DNA of 64,000 nt from Hetaerina americana (taxonomy: Eukaryota > Arthropoda > Insecta > Odonata > Calopterygidae). This document shows positions 11,177 to 22,575 of the stretch, in pieces. How positions within the stretch are numbered: the stretch's first letter is position 1; each line of letters opens with the position of its first letter. The position numbers and the translations under genes are program-made. The notes under the pieces were generated by a model. That model ran no database searches, was not told where the DNA came from, and was given only the letters and a program-made list of their open reading frames with translations. The stretch lies in contig JAKTNV010000019.1 of NCBI GenBank assembly GCA_022747635.1, positions 10,389,501 through 10,453,500 on the forward strand, given 5' to 3'.

Positions 11177-11208
11177 TATATATATGTATATAAATAAATA
11201 AATATATG

Positions 11209-11239
<31 letters not shown>

Positions 11240-11262
11240 ATATATGTGTATGTATCTGTGTG
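11104..11262. repeat. (TA)n with TAAATA interruptions
   Basis: A long imperfect TA tract broken by TAAATA and TGTATA units. It ends in a short GTGT segment. Peptides predicted across it are artefacts. Confidence 0.9.
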
Positions 11263-12114
11263 TGTAATTTTAATAGACAGAAAGTTCAGCTTAATAGAAA
11301 AAAAAGCTATTTTACTGGCCCTATACGCATAATACAAGGGCATCCTCACCTCTTTAGGCAACTTAAAATCCGATTGCATTGTCTAAACTAGATTCGTTGT
11401 TGTGACATTGAGGATCCGAGTAACTGGTAACACCTTGACCGCGGGCGGGCACAAGGTGCAAAAATAATACACAGATATAGCAAGCAAGATAGGGTAAGTA
11501 AATGGTGAAAGCACGACTCTAATGAGAGAGATCAATATGAAATTTCACGAGATAAGGAGACTAGACAAACGGCATGGAGGGCTGCAGAGGAAGTATATTG
11601 ATGGCGCAAAGGGTGGGTGTGCAAAGGCCGAGTGCAGGAGAAGAAAGGCGACAGAAATAAAGATTGCGAGGGCGCGTGAGATAAAGAGCGGCATCCGAGG
11701 AGCAGAAACAATTGCCCGTTCAGATGAAACGTCGCAGGGCGCTAGGGAGCGACACCCCACGGCGGAGTTTCGAAACAAGCGCTCACTTCGAGGCGAGACA
11801 GCGGGGAGCTCGAGAGGCGCAGTGATATTTAGTGCGCGCCATGTTATCCCTCTCCTGTTTTACAACGCTCGACTTGCCGCGTGCATCGATCGCCTCGTAT
11901 CGCCATTGCGCCGGGTTTCAACTTGCACTCCTCTTTCCCTCCCCTATGGCTTTTTCTGGGTTAAGAGAGTGGCTAAAGTTAACATTTCTACATGCTCATC
12001 ATCGGATTTATCTATGTATAACTTCATATTTTCTGCTCTCCTAATTGATTGCTACATATCCATGAATGGCTGCCTTCATGTTAGAAACCTGATTCTATGC
12101 ATGTATGCCAGGGA

Positions 12115-12117
<3 letters not shown>
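11263..12117. other. Non-coding spacer with a moderately GC-rich part
   Basis: Positions 11560-11960 are GC-rich and CpG-containing. The 11522-12199 frame crosses this part and then runs into a TA array, which argues against it being real. No domain recognised. Confidence 0.45.

Positions 12118-12184
<67 letters not shown>
12118..12184. repeat. (TA)n microsatellite
   Basis: Uninterrupted AT/TA run, first of three arrays around the LINE fragment at 12288-12935. Confidence 0.95.
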
Positions 12185-12186
<2 letters not shown>

Positions 12187-12235
12187 TGTGACAAAATAAA
12201 AGGATTAATACTGAGGTTACTAATAACATTCACTA

Positions 12236-12287
<52 letters not shown>
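12236..12287. repeat. (GT)n-(TA)n compound microsatellite at a LINE 3' end
   Basis: A (GT)8-type tract passes into (TA)n and then TATTATTAGGTAATC, the reverse complement of the LINE 3' terminus. The array therefore abuts the 3' tail of the minus-strand LINE copy. Confidence 0.9.
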
Positions 12288-12290
<3 letters not shown>

Positions 12291-12935
12291 AGGTAATCTA
12301 CCGGTTAAGGTAGATTTTTGGATGGACATAATTACTAATTAAATAATTTGTGACTCCTAGCAAACACAACATCCTTATCTATATCAGGTCCCTTTCCAGC
12401 TCTGAGTACTTTCCTCCTCCCTTCATCCCGCCGAACATCCCTATCCTGTTCCTTCCCTTTCCTCTTTCGCCCAACATTCTCCCCTCTATCACAGTCTTCA
12501 ACATCCCACTGCCGGTCAATACCCCCTTCATCCATTTTTCCTGCCTCCATAGGAATTCTCCCAACAAACCCCTCTCTTCGCCCACCATATCAAGTACTTC
12601 CTCATTTGTTTTCTTCTCTGTCTATTTCACCTTCTCCATTCTTCTCCACACCCACATTTCAAAAGCCTCCAGTCTACGTCTACCCTCCTGCTTCAATGAC
12701 CACATTTCCGCGCCGTACATAGCTACGCTCCATATCAAAGTTTTTACGAGTCTTTTCTTAATATCCTTACTCAACGTCCTTGTCATCAACTCCCTCCTCC
12801 TTGTGAAAGCCTCTTTGCCTAGCGCAATTCTTCTCCTTACGTCCTGACTACTTAGACCGTGTTGATCCAAAACACTTTCGAACTTTCGAGATACGTAAAC
12901 TGTTCTTCCTACTCTAGTTTTTCCCCTCATATTTT
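12288..12935 (-). mobile_element. Non-LTR retrotransposon fragment, 3' part of ORF2 plus 3' UTR
   Basis: Minus-strand translation of 12622-12930 contains the RT C-terminal landmarks ALGKEAFTRRRELM, IWSVAMYGAEMWSLKQE and RLEAFEMWVWRRMEKVK, typical of the region after the RT palm in arthropod LINEs. Downstream frames (12335-12588) carry LLGEFLWRQEKWMKG and KGRNRIGMFGGM, so the reading frame is broken by indels. The 3' UTR ends in the GGTAGATTACC motif at 12290-12312. The copy lacks endonuclease and the RT catalytic core, so it is a dead 5' truncation. (TA)n arrays lie at both edges (12236-12287 and 12939-12992). LINE clade is not assigned. Confidence 0.85.
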
Positions 12936-12936
12936 A

Positions 12937-12938
<2 letters not shown>

Positions 12939-12992
<54 letters not shown>
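12939..12992. repeat. (TA)n microsatellite
   Basis: Array bordering the 5'-truncated edge of the LINE fragment. Confidence 0.95.
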
Positions 12993-12997
<5 letters not shown>

Positions 12998-15900
12998 GTA
13001 TACATGTATTTCTTTTTTCTCAATTTAGAAAATTGCATTACTTAGAACTTAATTGGGAAGAATTTGTAGCTACATCTTGAATGTTCTCAAGCACAAAGAA
13101 ACGTTCATTATGAAACGTGCTTCAGAGCATCTCCGTCATGATTGAATGTTATAAATGGAAATTTTCAAGTTTTACTTCGTGAACGTTAATTGCAATCTTT
13201 GAAAAAGAAGCTAATGATCATTAGTATTCCAGTTATTTTATGAAGAGTAAAGCATGAATAATTATAAGCAATATAATTAATTTTTCGAAGCAAAATTTTA
13301 TAGGAACACTCTTTTTTGTTAATTTGCTAATATAATACTCAATAATGCTTAATTCCAGCTGATCTTACAAGAATTCTTGAGATCGATAATAGCCGCAGAT
13401 TACTGCAATAAAGAATGAGTACTCGGCTCGGAGAACTGTATGGAATTAACCCCAAAGGAGTTAAGGCGAAGTGCTGAATTTTGAGCCCTTGCTCATTACC
13501 TAACCTCAATTTATCTCCCAAGCGGTTTTTTTCCACATTTAATTGACCTACTCTTCCACTTTTAGTCGAAAGCAATTTATTCCTTCTGCACGATTTCTCC
13601 ATTTCGATAGTTGGGTCTCGTAGAGCAATTGCATCTTGAGGCAGAATAAAAGGATATTGAAGTTTTTGGTATGGACTTCATTATCGAATTCTAATCACGC
13701 CTCCGCATTCTGGTCACGGTACGGGTTGGGATTTACCTAACCCTAAAGCTGTGCAGGGCTACACATCCCATTGGAAAAGCCATGATGACCCTTTCGTTCA
13801 TTAACACGGACAAGCGAAACGCTATGCTCGATTGTCTTCGGCAGATTCGGTAATTAGCTTCGTCCCCGTTATCGACGCCAGGGTCGACGTGTGATGGCAG
13901 AGTTCTGCTCTGCGTCAGCGGGAACACAATGGACGTCGCGTTAATTGAAGCCGGCTACATGCTGTCTGGTAATCTAATCTCGCGAGCCAATCGTCTCAAC
14001 AGTAATCATCCCGTTGTTGACGCTGTACCCACTCCGCCCTCCCCTCCTCCTAACCCTTCCTCAAGTACAGCTTCCCCTGATTGTTGCACGAAACGAGGTG
14101 GACCCAATCGCGTGTATCAGGTGTTTTCACGATTCCCCGGCTTCGAAGGGGGTGGGGTGGAGGCGGAAGAGGACCAAAAGCATCCATTGATGGTGATGAT
14201 GGATGAGCTCGTCAGTCCATACGCCCTCGTTACCCCTTCCCAGTTTCGCATTTCCTGTCCTGCAAACGTCGCTTTTCCGGGTTCGTGGGCAGCAGTTGTG
14301 TGCCGCGGGGGGGGGGGGGGGGCGCGGGGCGTGAGCTGCCGCGTGGTCGCTACTCTTGCTCGTAAGACTGACCATTTCATTTCTATTGTCGCAGTTCCTT
14401 CGCTTTGCATAATGACTACTGAGGAAATTTCTGTGCTATCGAGCAAAATAAATTCTGTTTTTGAATTAATCTTAATTAGATGGCCGCCTTGTTTAGATTT
14501 TATGCTCATAGAAGTATATCATGAATCATTTGAATACTATTGTCTACGTGGATGTCGGGATATACTTCGCGGCATCACGAATGTGCAAATTCAGGTCGAA
14601 TGACGCATTTCAAAGGAAAGATAAAATAAGTAATTAGCTCATTGCCGCATGGAACATGATTCTCGAATCAGAATAACGGTAGGATTAAACTCAACGAGCG
14701 TAAATTACGACGCTTGAGACTAATGACACCATTTCATTGAGCATGCACTGTTGCGTCTGCTAATAATCATATTTGGGAAACAAAAAATAAACATTTATCA
14801 AAAGGGAATGACAGGAGAGAGTACGTTTTGAAGTATTCATAATATAGGGCATGTGGGGTAAAAATTACTGCCTCTGTTTATTTTTGGGAATTGCTAACTG
14901 CCCTTAAAAGTATCTCTGTTATACATTTGTATCAATGCAAGAGTACATTTCAATCCCTCATGCCTGCGCAAAGCAATTTCCAAACGAAAACAAATAATAT
15001 TTGGGCTGGTAGAAGGGTTTTCAATGATTATATATATATGAAAGTATGCTCTGAATAAAATCTGATTACTCAATTTTTCTTTGAATGAATTTAATGTGTT
15101 AAATTGTGGCGAAAAAGTGTGGAATCTTTCAAATTTATATTTTATAACGTGTATTTATTTGCATTTTTACCTTAGAGAATTATGTTTCCATTAAAAAAAT
15201 AATCACTTTCAAAATTTCCCGTTACTTCGATTGCATTTTGAAGTTATTTTTTTAAGTGGAGGAAGAGCAATAGTAATTTATTGATACGCCCTTCAAATTA
15301 GCTCATTGTGGTAGGATTAATTTCTTTGTCTAGAATTAATTTGCAATCTAATGAAGAAATCGTTAACTTCCGGAAAATACCTACTTATTTGATTTCAAGT
15401 AGATAATGATACCACTTCGATTAGAAAAAAATCGAAGTGAATGCGAAGTTTTAGGCCCGACGCAGTTATCTAGACATCTTTACGGGAACGTTGACAAATT
15501 ATGATTTTCCTATTAGTCCACAACAGCATCATTACAATACAAGTATTCTGATTGCCAACGGTAAAGCTCTAGGAGATGAACAGTTTTTAAAAACTGTGAC
15601 TAGTTAAGAGGAGATGAGAATGAGGGCGTAAGAATCCGATGCCTATTATATGGTTTACTTTCGTTCCTCCATCTCAGAACGGAGTTATTTGTTTCGTGAA
15701 GCTGCTAAGAAATAAGAAATGTCTTTAAGTAAAATCTTAACATCACACAAGAATATTTTATAATCGCTTCATCAGCGAAGGTTGGAGCATTAGCGCAAAT
15801 CAAATCCAGTTAAAGAACTCGTCGTACGTGCTGAATCTATGCACGCGCTGAAGTAATTACTTGTTTTATCCTGCCAGGTAAAAGCCAGAGATTGGCGATC

Positions 15901-16671
15901 TAGAATCAGTATTAAACCAAAAGTGTACACGACAAGAGTGCCGTGTCTGATATGTCCGAAGGTCGGCGCCAACTTCGTTACCGTGAATTAACCACGCTTT
16001 TAATGTGAAGAGAGGTCGTTAGTTCGCAGTGTCGTAGCCGCAGCAGCTTTTCCAAGCAAGGAATGCATGGCTTCGGTTGGAGTGAGTGGTTTAAAGGTAA
16101 GTATTCGATAACTTGTTCGTGCTAATAAATAAAAGGAGACAGTGAAAGATCTCGGTCACCTTCGGTTAAGGAGAGGAAAAAAGCGTGAAGTCAAAGGATG
16201 TAAATGGACGCATTCCCGGAAAATCTCTCGGGGGAGTGAAGCTCACGACGAAGCCACGTGACGGTACTCCAATCATCCTCAGCTCCCCTAGGTAGCGAGG
16301 AATTTCCGGAAGTCACGTAAAACAATCTAGAGGGCCGTAATAATTTTTAAAGGAGTGAGTGTAACGGGATTGATTGCAAATGGGAATACACGATGGAAAA
16401 AAGTGTACGTGGGCGGGAAGCGAACGGCCGGCCAAAAAAACTTTAGGTTGATGTTAGATGCGACTCTCGGAGTTGAAATGCTCGTAAGTAGACGGGAAAT
16501 GCTTTGTCATACAGCGAATGCCAATACAGCGATGAACGGACACCTCGCCAATTTTATTAACTCTACATACCGATACTTGTCATGTTCTATTGTAAAGATA
16601 AGTCCTCTCTGCTCAGACATTTTCTCAAATAAGTGTCAAACACAGTCGATACGATGGAAGGATATGTTATA
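12993..16671. other. Non-coding DNA, with a GC-rich island at 13960-14345
   Basis: Mostly AT-rich and featureless. The island at 13960-14345 contains a run of 16 G at 14307-14322. The 224-residue frame 13929-14603 spans it, but its translation (P/S-rich, then a glycine run from the G tract) has no recognisable domain, and the other strand is open over the same bases. I treat it as chance. A short (TA) run is at 15030-15039. Confidence 0.5.
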
Positions 16672-16832
16672 CGAGGGTCGTCCGGAAAGTAGTACCCGTT
16701 CGTGCCGCATGAAGTGCTGACGACGCGAGTAGCCGCTGGACGAGGTCAGATAGCTTCAGTGGCTTGTCTGCCTTCTCTGAGCCAAGTTGCGTGACGCTAG
16801 CATTGCCTGTGTTGTTTCTGTGATTGTTTACA

Positions 16833-17231
16833 ATGTTTAAAAAAATTGAGAACGCCGCCAGTTGTGAAGTGAGGGCAGTGATTAAATTCCTCAATGCAAG
16901 AAACGTTCGCCCATGTGATATTCATCGCCAATTAAAGGAGGTGTATGGAGACAATGTAATGGACGAGTCGTCTGTTCGGCGGTGGTGTCGCAACTTCAAC
17001 ATGGGGAGGGGGAACACACACGACGATGAGCGTTCGGGGAGACCGTCTGTCATTACAGACCAACTGGTGAGCTCAGTTGACGAATTCGTGAGGAACGATC
17101 GGCGCGTCACAATTGATGACATCTGTGAGCATTTTCCCAATGTTTCTCGAACAATTGTTCATGAAATTGTTAAACACCATCTGCATTATGCAAAAATTTG
17201 TGCAAGATGGGTCCCTCGCGTATCTCAATGA
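16833..17231 (+). CDS. Truncated mariner transposase, N-terminal DNA-binding domain only (GVQW3/HTH_48-like)
   Basis: A 132-residue frame from the first ATG, opening [21 protein letters not shown] frame nine bases longer would need a TTG start. Residues ~8-60 look like the first helix-turn-helix of mariner transposases ([19 protein letters not shown], then [10 protein letters not shown]). A GRP linker motif (ERSGRPSVI) follows. A second helix-turn-helix ([20 protein letters not shown]) leads into the conserved CARWVPR just before the frame stops. A full transposase is usually about 340-350 residues; the DDE catalytic domain is absent. The product could bind the inverted repeats but not cut. 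Automatic pipelines often name such frames 'protein GVQW3-like'. Whether it is expressed is unknown. Confidence 0.8.
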   Translation: MFKKIENAASCEVRAVIKFLNARNVRPCDIHRQLKEVYGDNVMDESSVRRWCRNFNMGRGNTHDDERSGRPSVITDQLVSSVDEFVRNDRRVTIDDICEHFPNVSRTIVHEIVKHHLHYAKICARWVPRVSQ

Positions 17232-17325
17232 GCTGGCGGCGAAGGACTATGCAGCAGGAATACAGAAACTTGTCACACGTTATGACAAATGCCTTAATTT
17301 GCTTGGAGATTATGTTGAGAAGTAG
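17212..17325 (+). pseudogene. Mariner transposase C-terminal tail, out of frame
   Basis: This 37-residue segment ([20 protein letters not shown], then a VTRYDKCLN and GDYVEK ending) matches the typical mariner C-terminus, where a GI.KL..R..KC motif is followed by GDY. It lies in a different frame from the helix-turn-helix ORF and overlaps its end by 20 bases. The internal deletion therefore joined the two parts out of frame at about 17211-17222. Confidence 0.75.
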
Positions 17326-17424
17326 TTTAAAGTATCCTCTTTCAAATAAAATTTTTTATGTTTGTTAATATTTACTTTTGTGTCTTTATTTCACGAACGG
17401 GTACTACTTTCCGGATGACCCTCG

Positions 17425-20400
17425 TACCAGTGTTATAAGGAAGTATCGCAGATATGAATTTCCGCACGGATATTTTTATCGGAATGCAAAGTGAAATACA
17501 CGGTTCTTGTGTGCACAATACCTGCCAGCTGCCTGAATGTTTTCCTTACACCGTGATCTTCAGTACGAACTGAAATGTTCGTCTCATGCTATTCCAGGCC
17601 CGAAGACCCATGGGCCATACCCATTCCAATCTGAGATTCAAGAAAAGATTCTCTTGACCCAATCGTCAAGTCCGAAATGTGTTAAATGGGACAGATAATT
17701 TTTGATTGTGGGCTCTTAAAAATAAACTTCCAAATTAAATTCTTTAATATTTTATTTTTCGTGAAGTCTACTAACTCTATAATGTAAAAAAACTTAAGTA
17801 TTTATCATAATTAACCTAAATCTACATTTGACTCTGTAAGCCACCGCTTGGATATATAGCCAAGCAAGTCACCAAAGCTTGCTGTTACTCTTTAAACTCT
17901 GTACAATTGCTCGGATAAATAAACACCTTCGAACTGAACTGAAGGAACCAAAGCTCGCACAGCACTCGGAACCAAGAAACCAGGCAAGTAATTATTCTTC
18001 TTTCATTCAAATGAATAGATAATTGACCCTTGTTTATTCCCAGGGTAGGCCCAAAGCCTCGCTTGAGTCTTTCCGGGTTAAGTCGGTCCACGCTAATTTT
18101 GGATATGAATCAAAATCAAAATATTTAATTTGCCTAAGTGTGGATGTAACTATGGGTACGATATCCTACTTTTTGTCTTTCCATGCACCAATTCTTGAGC
18201 GAGGGAAAATATTCTTGGTTTTTAATTTTTATTCTTAGAGTTAAGCGGAAGGTATCCTTTCGTCTACTGTTCAAAATGATTCTTGCGCCTGAAATTCAGG
18301 ATTTTTTTTTACAAACGACTCCTTGGATGCATATTAAATAATAATTAATAAAGTAATAATTATCAATCTTGATTTTCAAATACTCGGCCTGCAAATAAAG
18401 GTACTGTTCGCGCGATTAAATTCTTAATGCATTAGTATCTTATTTCTGCTTTCATTCTGACATGATAAGTGACTTAGTACCTAACACTTTGAAAGCACAT
18501 ATGTACTTTTATGTATGAAATAATAAACACATGGAAAGATTTGAATTTGAACATGAATTTATGAAAGGAAGAGAATAATAAAACATGGATTCAGCCTTCA
18601 TATTGTAGAAAGGATATATTATGAAAATGGCAACTTCTCAATCTGCCATTTGAGATGTACGAAACGAAAGACTTCTTAATCAAGCAAAATATCATTGGTA
18701 GAATCTGGATTGCCTGTGATCGCCTGTATTCATAGAGAACATGATTCGAGTTGGAATTTCAAGCGAGGGAGGGCATCGAAGAGGCAACGGGGAGGGGGGG
18801 GGAGCGAGGGGGGGGGGGGTGGTGCACCGTGTCGCTCACGCGTTGACGATAAAGGTGCTCTGAAATGGACTCTCGAGACTCCCATTGGGGGCGGGGGCGG
18901 GGAAGAGGGCGGCTCGCCCCCGAGGCGCCCCCGCGGAGGCGCTGGTCCATTCTTCGCCTGCGGTCGCCCAGGATCCTCGTTAGCGTCACTCACGTCGATG
19001 AGCTTCGACTGCTCTCTCTCTCTCTCCCTGCCTCCCTCCTTATCTTCTCCCCTCGGTGATTGCTTCACGCCCTTTCTCCCTTTCCTCTGCCATATCTGCC
19101 CACTCGCTGCCTCGCCGGGGCGCCCTTCCTCGTTATCTTCCTTTCTTTCTCTTCCCGCGCCTCAGCCGCCTGACTCCAGCGGTGACCGAAATTCCTGTAG
19201 CGATTCCTATGGCAGAAATACTTCTAATTGATTCCACTGAATAATGGAATCTCTAACAAGAAACATATAACCCGAGAGTAATTAGACTACACATTACTAT
19301 AGCATGCTGGAGTCAAGAATTTGTATTAATTATGCATTGAGCGTAATTTATCTTGTAATCGATATTCCGGCGAGCCGCAGAATATAATATTTACCGTAAA
19401 CAATTTAGGAATCGGCGTAAAAATCGTTAATTGCAAGCTGGACACTGATCAACTTATTGATTCCTATGGCGCTGTAGCTCGTTATCTGGAAGCGTTCATG
19501 TGAAATAAAGGTTTTTTTAGTCTACATGAAGTGCACTTTGTGTAATAGTTCTTGCAGTAAAAATGTTTGCATAAATGAAAGAATTTAAGAAAATTTTACT
19601 ACACGATAAAAAATCGGCTAGCATTTGATTAGTCGTATATCTCCTCGATATTTTGAAGATTTCTGAAATGTGGTTTCCATTTTCGCTGTTCTCGGAGTAT
19701 ATTTTATTGTCTCCTCCTATGGCCGTCGCATAGGTTTCGATATTTTTTGTGGCTGATTGTCGTGCAGACCAACTAAAATGCTGGCGACATGGAAAACACA
19801 GCACGTTGCTCTTTTGCAACTCACCGTCCGAGAAGCGCTGCAATTAATGCCAATTTTCAAACCACTTACCTCTACCTTTTCTTCCACGAATAGGAAGGAC
19901 GTTTCCCTCTCTCTTCCATTTCCTTCTTGCTTGTTACCTTTCAGGCACGTCCATTTCCTTATTCCTTCTAAATCAGCCATCGAGAGATTTGACGATTTTT
20001 CTTGGATATTCTTCTTCGTTAAATGGGTTTAATGTCCTCTCTTTCTCTTCTCCATTTCTTGCTCTTGTTCAGAGCGATTAGGGGTTGCAAGAAGAACTGA
20101 TGAGGATCTGAATCTGATTCATTCATCTGAGTCGACTCCACCGATGGATTCGGATTATTCGCCTTCGATATTTACCTTATTACTCTCCTGCCTCTTTCTC
20201 TTTATTCCGTACTGAATATCTCCGGAAGAGTGCTGGAATATATTCTCCTGCAATTTCCAGTCATTTTCTACTTGATACACATACATTTTATGTGCATTTC
20301 TGTCTAATGTTGTCTTAAGGTTGCCAGCTAAAACTTTGGGATAGAGAATTAAAAGCGGCCGGGGCGCCCCCGTTAGTCTGTTCTCGAGGGAAGAACCGTC

Positions 20401-21095
20401 CGAAAAACAATGGCATCTCATCGTATGGAATCCGTAGCGAATGAATGAACAAACAGTATAGTACACGCTTGACACAGAGATTTTAAGCAAAGGGCATTTC
20501 GAGGAGCCCACACACTTCCAGACGTCTGGTTGGGAGCAACAATCGATCCCCACGCAGGAGCGAGAGTATGCGTATTCCACACACACCATCCCTCCCTCCC
20601 TCCCTCACTCACTCAGGCATGCGTCCAGTTCAGTTCAACTTTTAAGTCCAACCTTGCAAGAAAGTGACAGAAGTTTCGCGACCAAATGGTAATTCCGTAT
20701 TGAGAGTATATTTTGAGGCAGTATTAGCGATCCGCTAGACCAATAGGAACGAACATCTATGCATATAACGTGTGATATTATTTATTTCAGAAGAAATATT
20801 TAAGATATCAGTACGAAGAGATTTTTCTTCGAAGATGAAAACATTCAAAGATGCACCAGTGAAATATGAGACGTAAGATGACTTTAAAGCTACTTTCGTT
20901 GGTCATTTTAGAGAATGCGATAGTTTCTCAGGTGTCAACTCACGAAAATATTTGTATTCGAATATGGCAACTTAATAAATACTCGTACGAGTCAATTTTC
21001 ATAACTAATACAAACCGAACATGATTTCAAAACAGTTAGCGTGTCATTTTCAGTTATCATAAAACCTTGATGATGCTACTCTGAGTTGAAACTAT
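17425..21095. other. Non-coding DNA with a GC-rich island at 18770-19230
   Basis: AT-rich except for the island, which is G-rich to about 18960 (long G runs at 18790-18822) and C/T-rich after, with a TCTCTCTC tract near 19012-19026. ORFs over the island exist on both strands and are compositional. Near 17840-17960 a short hairpin (GCTTGG...CCAAGC) and an AATAAA look vaguely like a retroelement terminus, but I could not define one. Nothing else recognised. Confidence 0.45.
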
Positions 21096-21096
21096 C

Positions 21097-21455
21097 GTCG
21101 GGGAGGGGGGCCGGGTTGGAGCGGTGGCCAATGCAATGGGTTCACACCTCGGGGGCCCGGGTTCGAGTCTCGGTGGTGGTAGGATTTTTCACTTGTGTTC
21201 CGATCCTTACTTAGGGTGCTTTGTGGACAGCACTTCTTGTGCACTACTCAGTCTGTCGGATGGGGCGTGAAACTTTCATTAAGAGGAGGCCAAAGCCTAC
21301 GCCGGGTTTCTCTCCACCCTTCCTCGGTTCCCTGGACATCGCATGCCAACTAAATTACCCTCCTATCCTTAATGACGTCATCCGCCGGTTGACTCCCCTA
21401 GTAACTGCGACTAAACAAGGTCGGCTTTGATTGGCTGTGAACATTGACCAGATTA
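21097..21455 (+). mobile_element. tRNA-derived SINE
   Basis: The head has a tRNA-like promoter: an A-box-like GGAGCGGTGGCCAATGCAATGG at about 21118-21139 and a clear B box GGGTTCGAGTCTC at 21167-21180, with the usual spacing of about 40 bases. A T-rich stretch follows, then a tRNA-unrelated body including GGCCAAAGCCTACGCCGGG and TCTCTCCACCCTTCC. Such a layout (tRNA head, unrelated body) is standard for arthropod SINEs. Ends and target duplications are not defined by eye. It is not a tRNA gene because no acceptor stem pairing is apparent. Confidence 0.6.
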
Positions 21456-21699
21456 TATTATTTTGTGACGTGGGATGAATCAGAAGACACTTGCAACTTC
21501 TTGGAAAATGTTATTCCAGACGACAAAATTGAGAGGTGCTGAAGATGGGACACCCTTGATCCTCTTGATATTTTCCAGGGAAACAAGATTTGTGCCCCCT
21601 CAGCAACCACACCGGTCCCGTATTGAGTGTCCTTTAATGCTTTAACGTTATTTATTAATGCTCGGAAAAAATCTCTCCATTCGCAACCTTTCAAAAATA

Positions 21700-22575
21700 A
21701 TCCTCCCGGTTACACTGCGAACACGGAGGGGGATTATCTTCCCATCCCGCCTCCCTCTCGCCATCCTCACTCGCTGCGGGCTGCCTCGGCCGCTCCAACG
21801 CCCTACGCCCTCCTCCGAGTCCCCGCTCTTAATACCAATTAGATGGCGACCCCCCACCCTGACCTCACAACACCCCCCCCCCCGCTCGACCCTCTTATTC
21901 TTTCTCCCATCCATTCTCTCTCTTGCCCCGCCTCTCTCGGAGTCCACCGCACCACCTCCTTTGTCTTGTCATCGCGTCTCGGCGATGCAACTCGGGGGGC
22001 GGAGGGAGGGGGCGAGAGTCCCGCTCGAGAAGGGAGGACAGAGGGAGGGAGAGAGAGGGAGGGAAAAAAGAGACGGCATAGCAGTCGCCATCTTAAAACC
22101 CTTCTCCTACAACTGTGAACACCTTGTTATCCCCTCCCCCCTCTCCACCCGCCCTCCGCCCCCCCCGGCCATTCAAGGGAGAGTCCCCCCCATCCAGCAA
22201 CAATTCCTAAAGAGTGTGACCTTCTTCATCCCCCGCCCCTCCTCTTCGATGTCCGTCCACCTGCTACTACCCCTTCCACCCCGTCACGTCCTGCTTCCTC
22301 CTTTCACTCCGCTGCTGCCCTCCCGCGTCGCATTTCGGAGGCACGGCCGACCATCCCTCAGGCCATCGCAGCCCCTCTCGCTAAATCGCCCCCCCCTGGC
22401 CGCCCCTCCTCCTACTCCCCCCCTCCCTGGGGTCCGGCCGTGGAGGCCACTAACCCCACACCCGCCCGCTCAAAGGACCGCGGGCGGCGGCGACATGCGA
22501 TCGGGGAAGTGGAAATCGAACCGAAGGGATGGCCCCGAGCGGTCCGGAAATAAGATGGACACACGATAGGCGCAC
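21700..22575. other. Large GC-rich, C/T-biased island
   Basis: The longest GC-rich block here, mostly pyrimidine-rich on the + strand with a purine-rich inversion at 21990-22075. The 303-residue frame 21658-22569 translates to a P/R/L/S-rich sequence without a domain, and overlapping frames are open on both strands, so I do not call it a gene. CpG is frequent, so it may be an unmethylated or regulatory island. That is a guess. Confidence 0.45.

Larger units (their letters stand above)
16672..17424 (+). mobile_element. Mariner-derived non-autonomous element, copy 1
   Basis: A 753-bp unit bounded by 33-bp terminal inverted repeats that start CGAGGGTCGTCCGGAAAGT (16672-16704 and 17392-17424, one mismatch at the ninth base). 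It is flanked by TA on both sides (16670-16671 and 17425-17426), the target duplication of Tc1/mariner elements. It encodes the helix-turn-helix half of a mariner transposase (16833-17231) and the extreme C-terminus (17212-17325), with the catalytic DDE segment deleted. A poly(A)-type AATAAA is at 17345-17350. Copies 2 and 3 have exactly the same length, so all descend from one deleted progenitor. Mobility would need a full transposase supplied in trans. Confidence 0.95.

Noticed and set aside
10707..11379. Y-I repeat 'proteins' over TA arrays, here and at the other microsatellites
   Set aside because: Direct translations of (TA)n. No evidence of real coding.
13929..14603. 224-residue open frame
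   Set aside because: It crosses a 16-base G run that yields a glycine tract, has an antisense open frame over the same bases, and has no recognisable motif.
17830..17990. Possible LTR-like terminus (short hairpin, AATAAA, CA-rich end)
   Set aside because: I could not find a matching second LTR, a primer-binding site or any gag/pol remnant nearby.
21160..21185. Possible tRNA gene from the B-box match
   Set aside because: No acceptor stem, anticodon loop or full cloverleaf. A SINE head explains it better.
21658..22569. 303-residue open frame in a GC-rich block
   Set aside because: P/R/S/L-rich translation with no domain. Overlapping frames are open on both strands, as expected when stop codons are rare in C-rich DNA.
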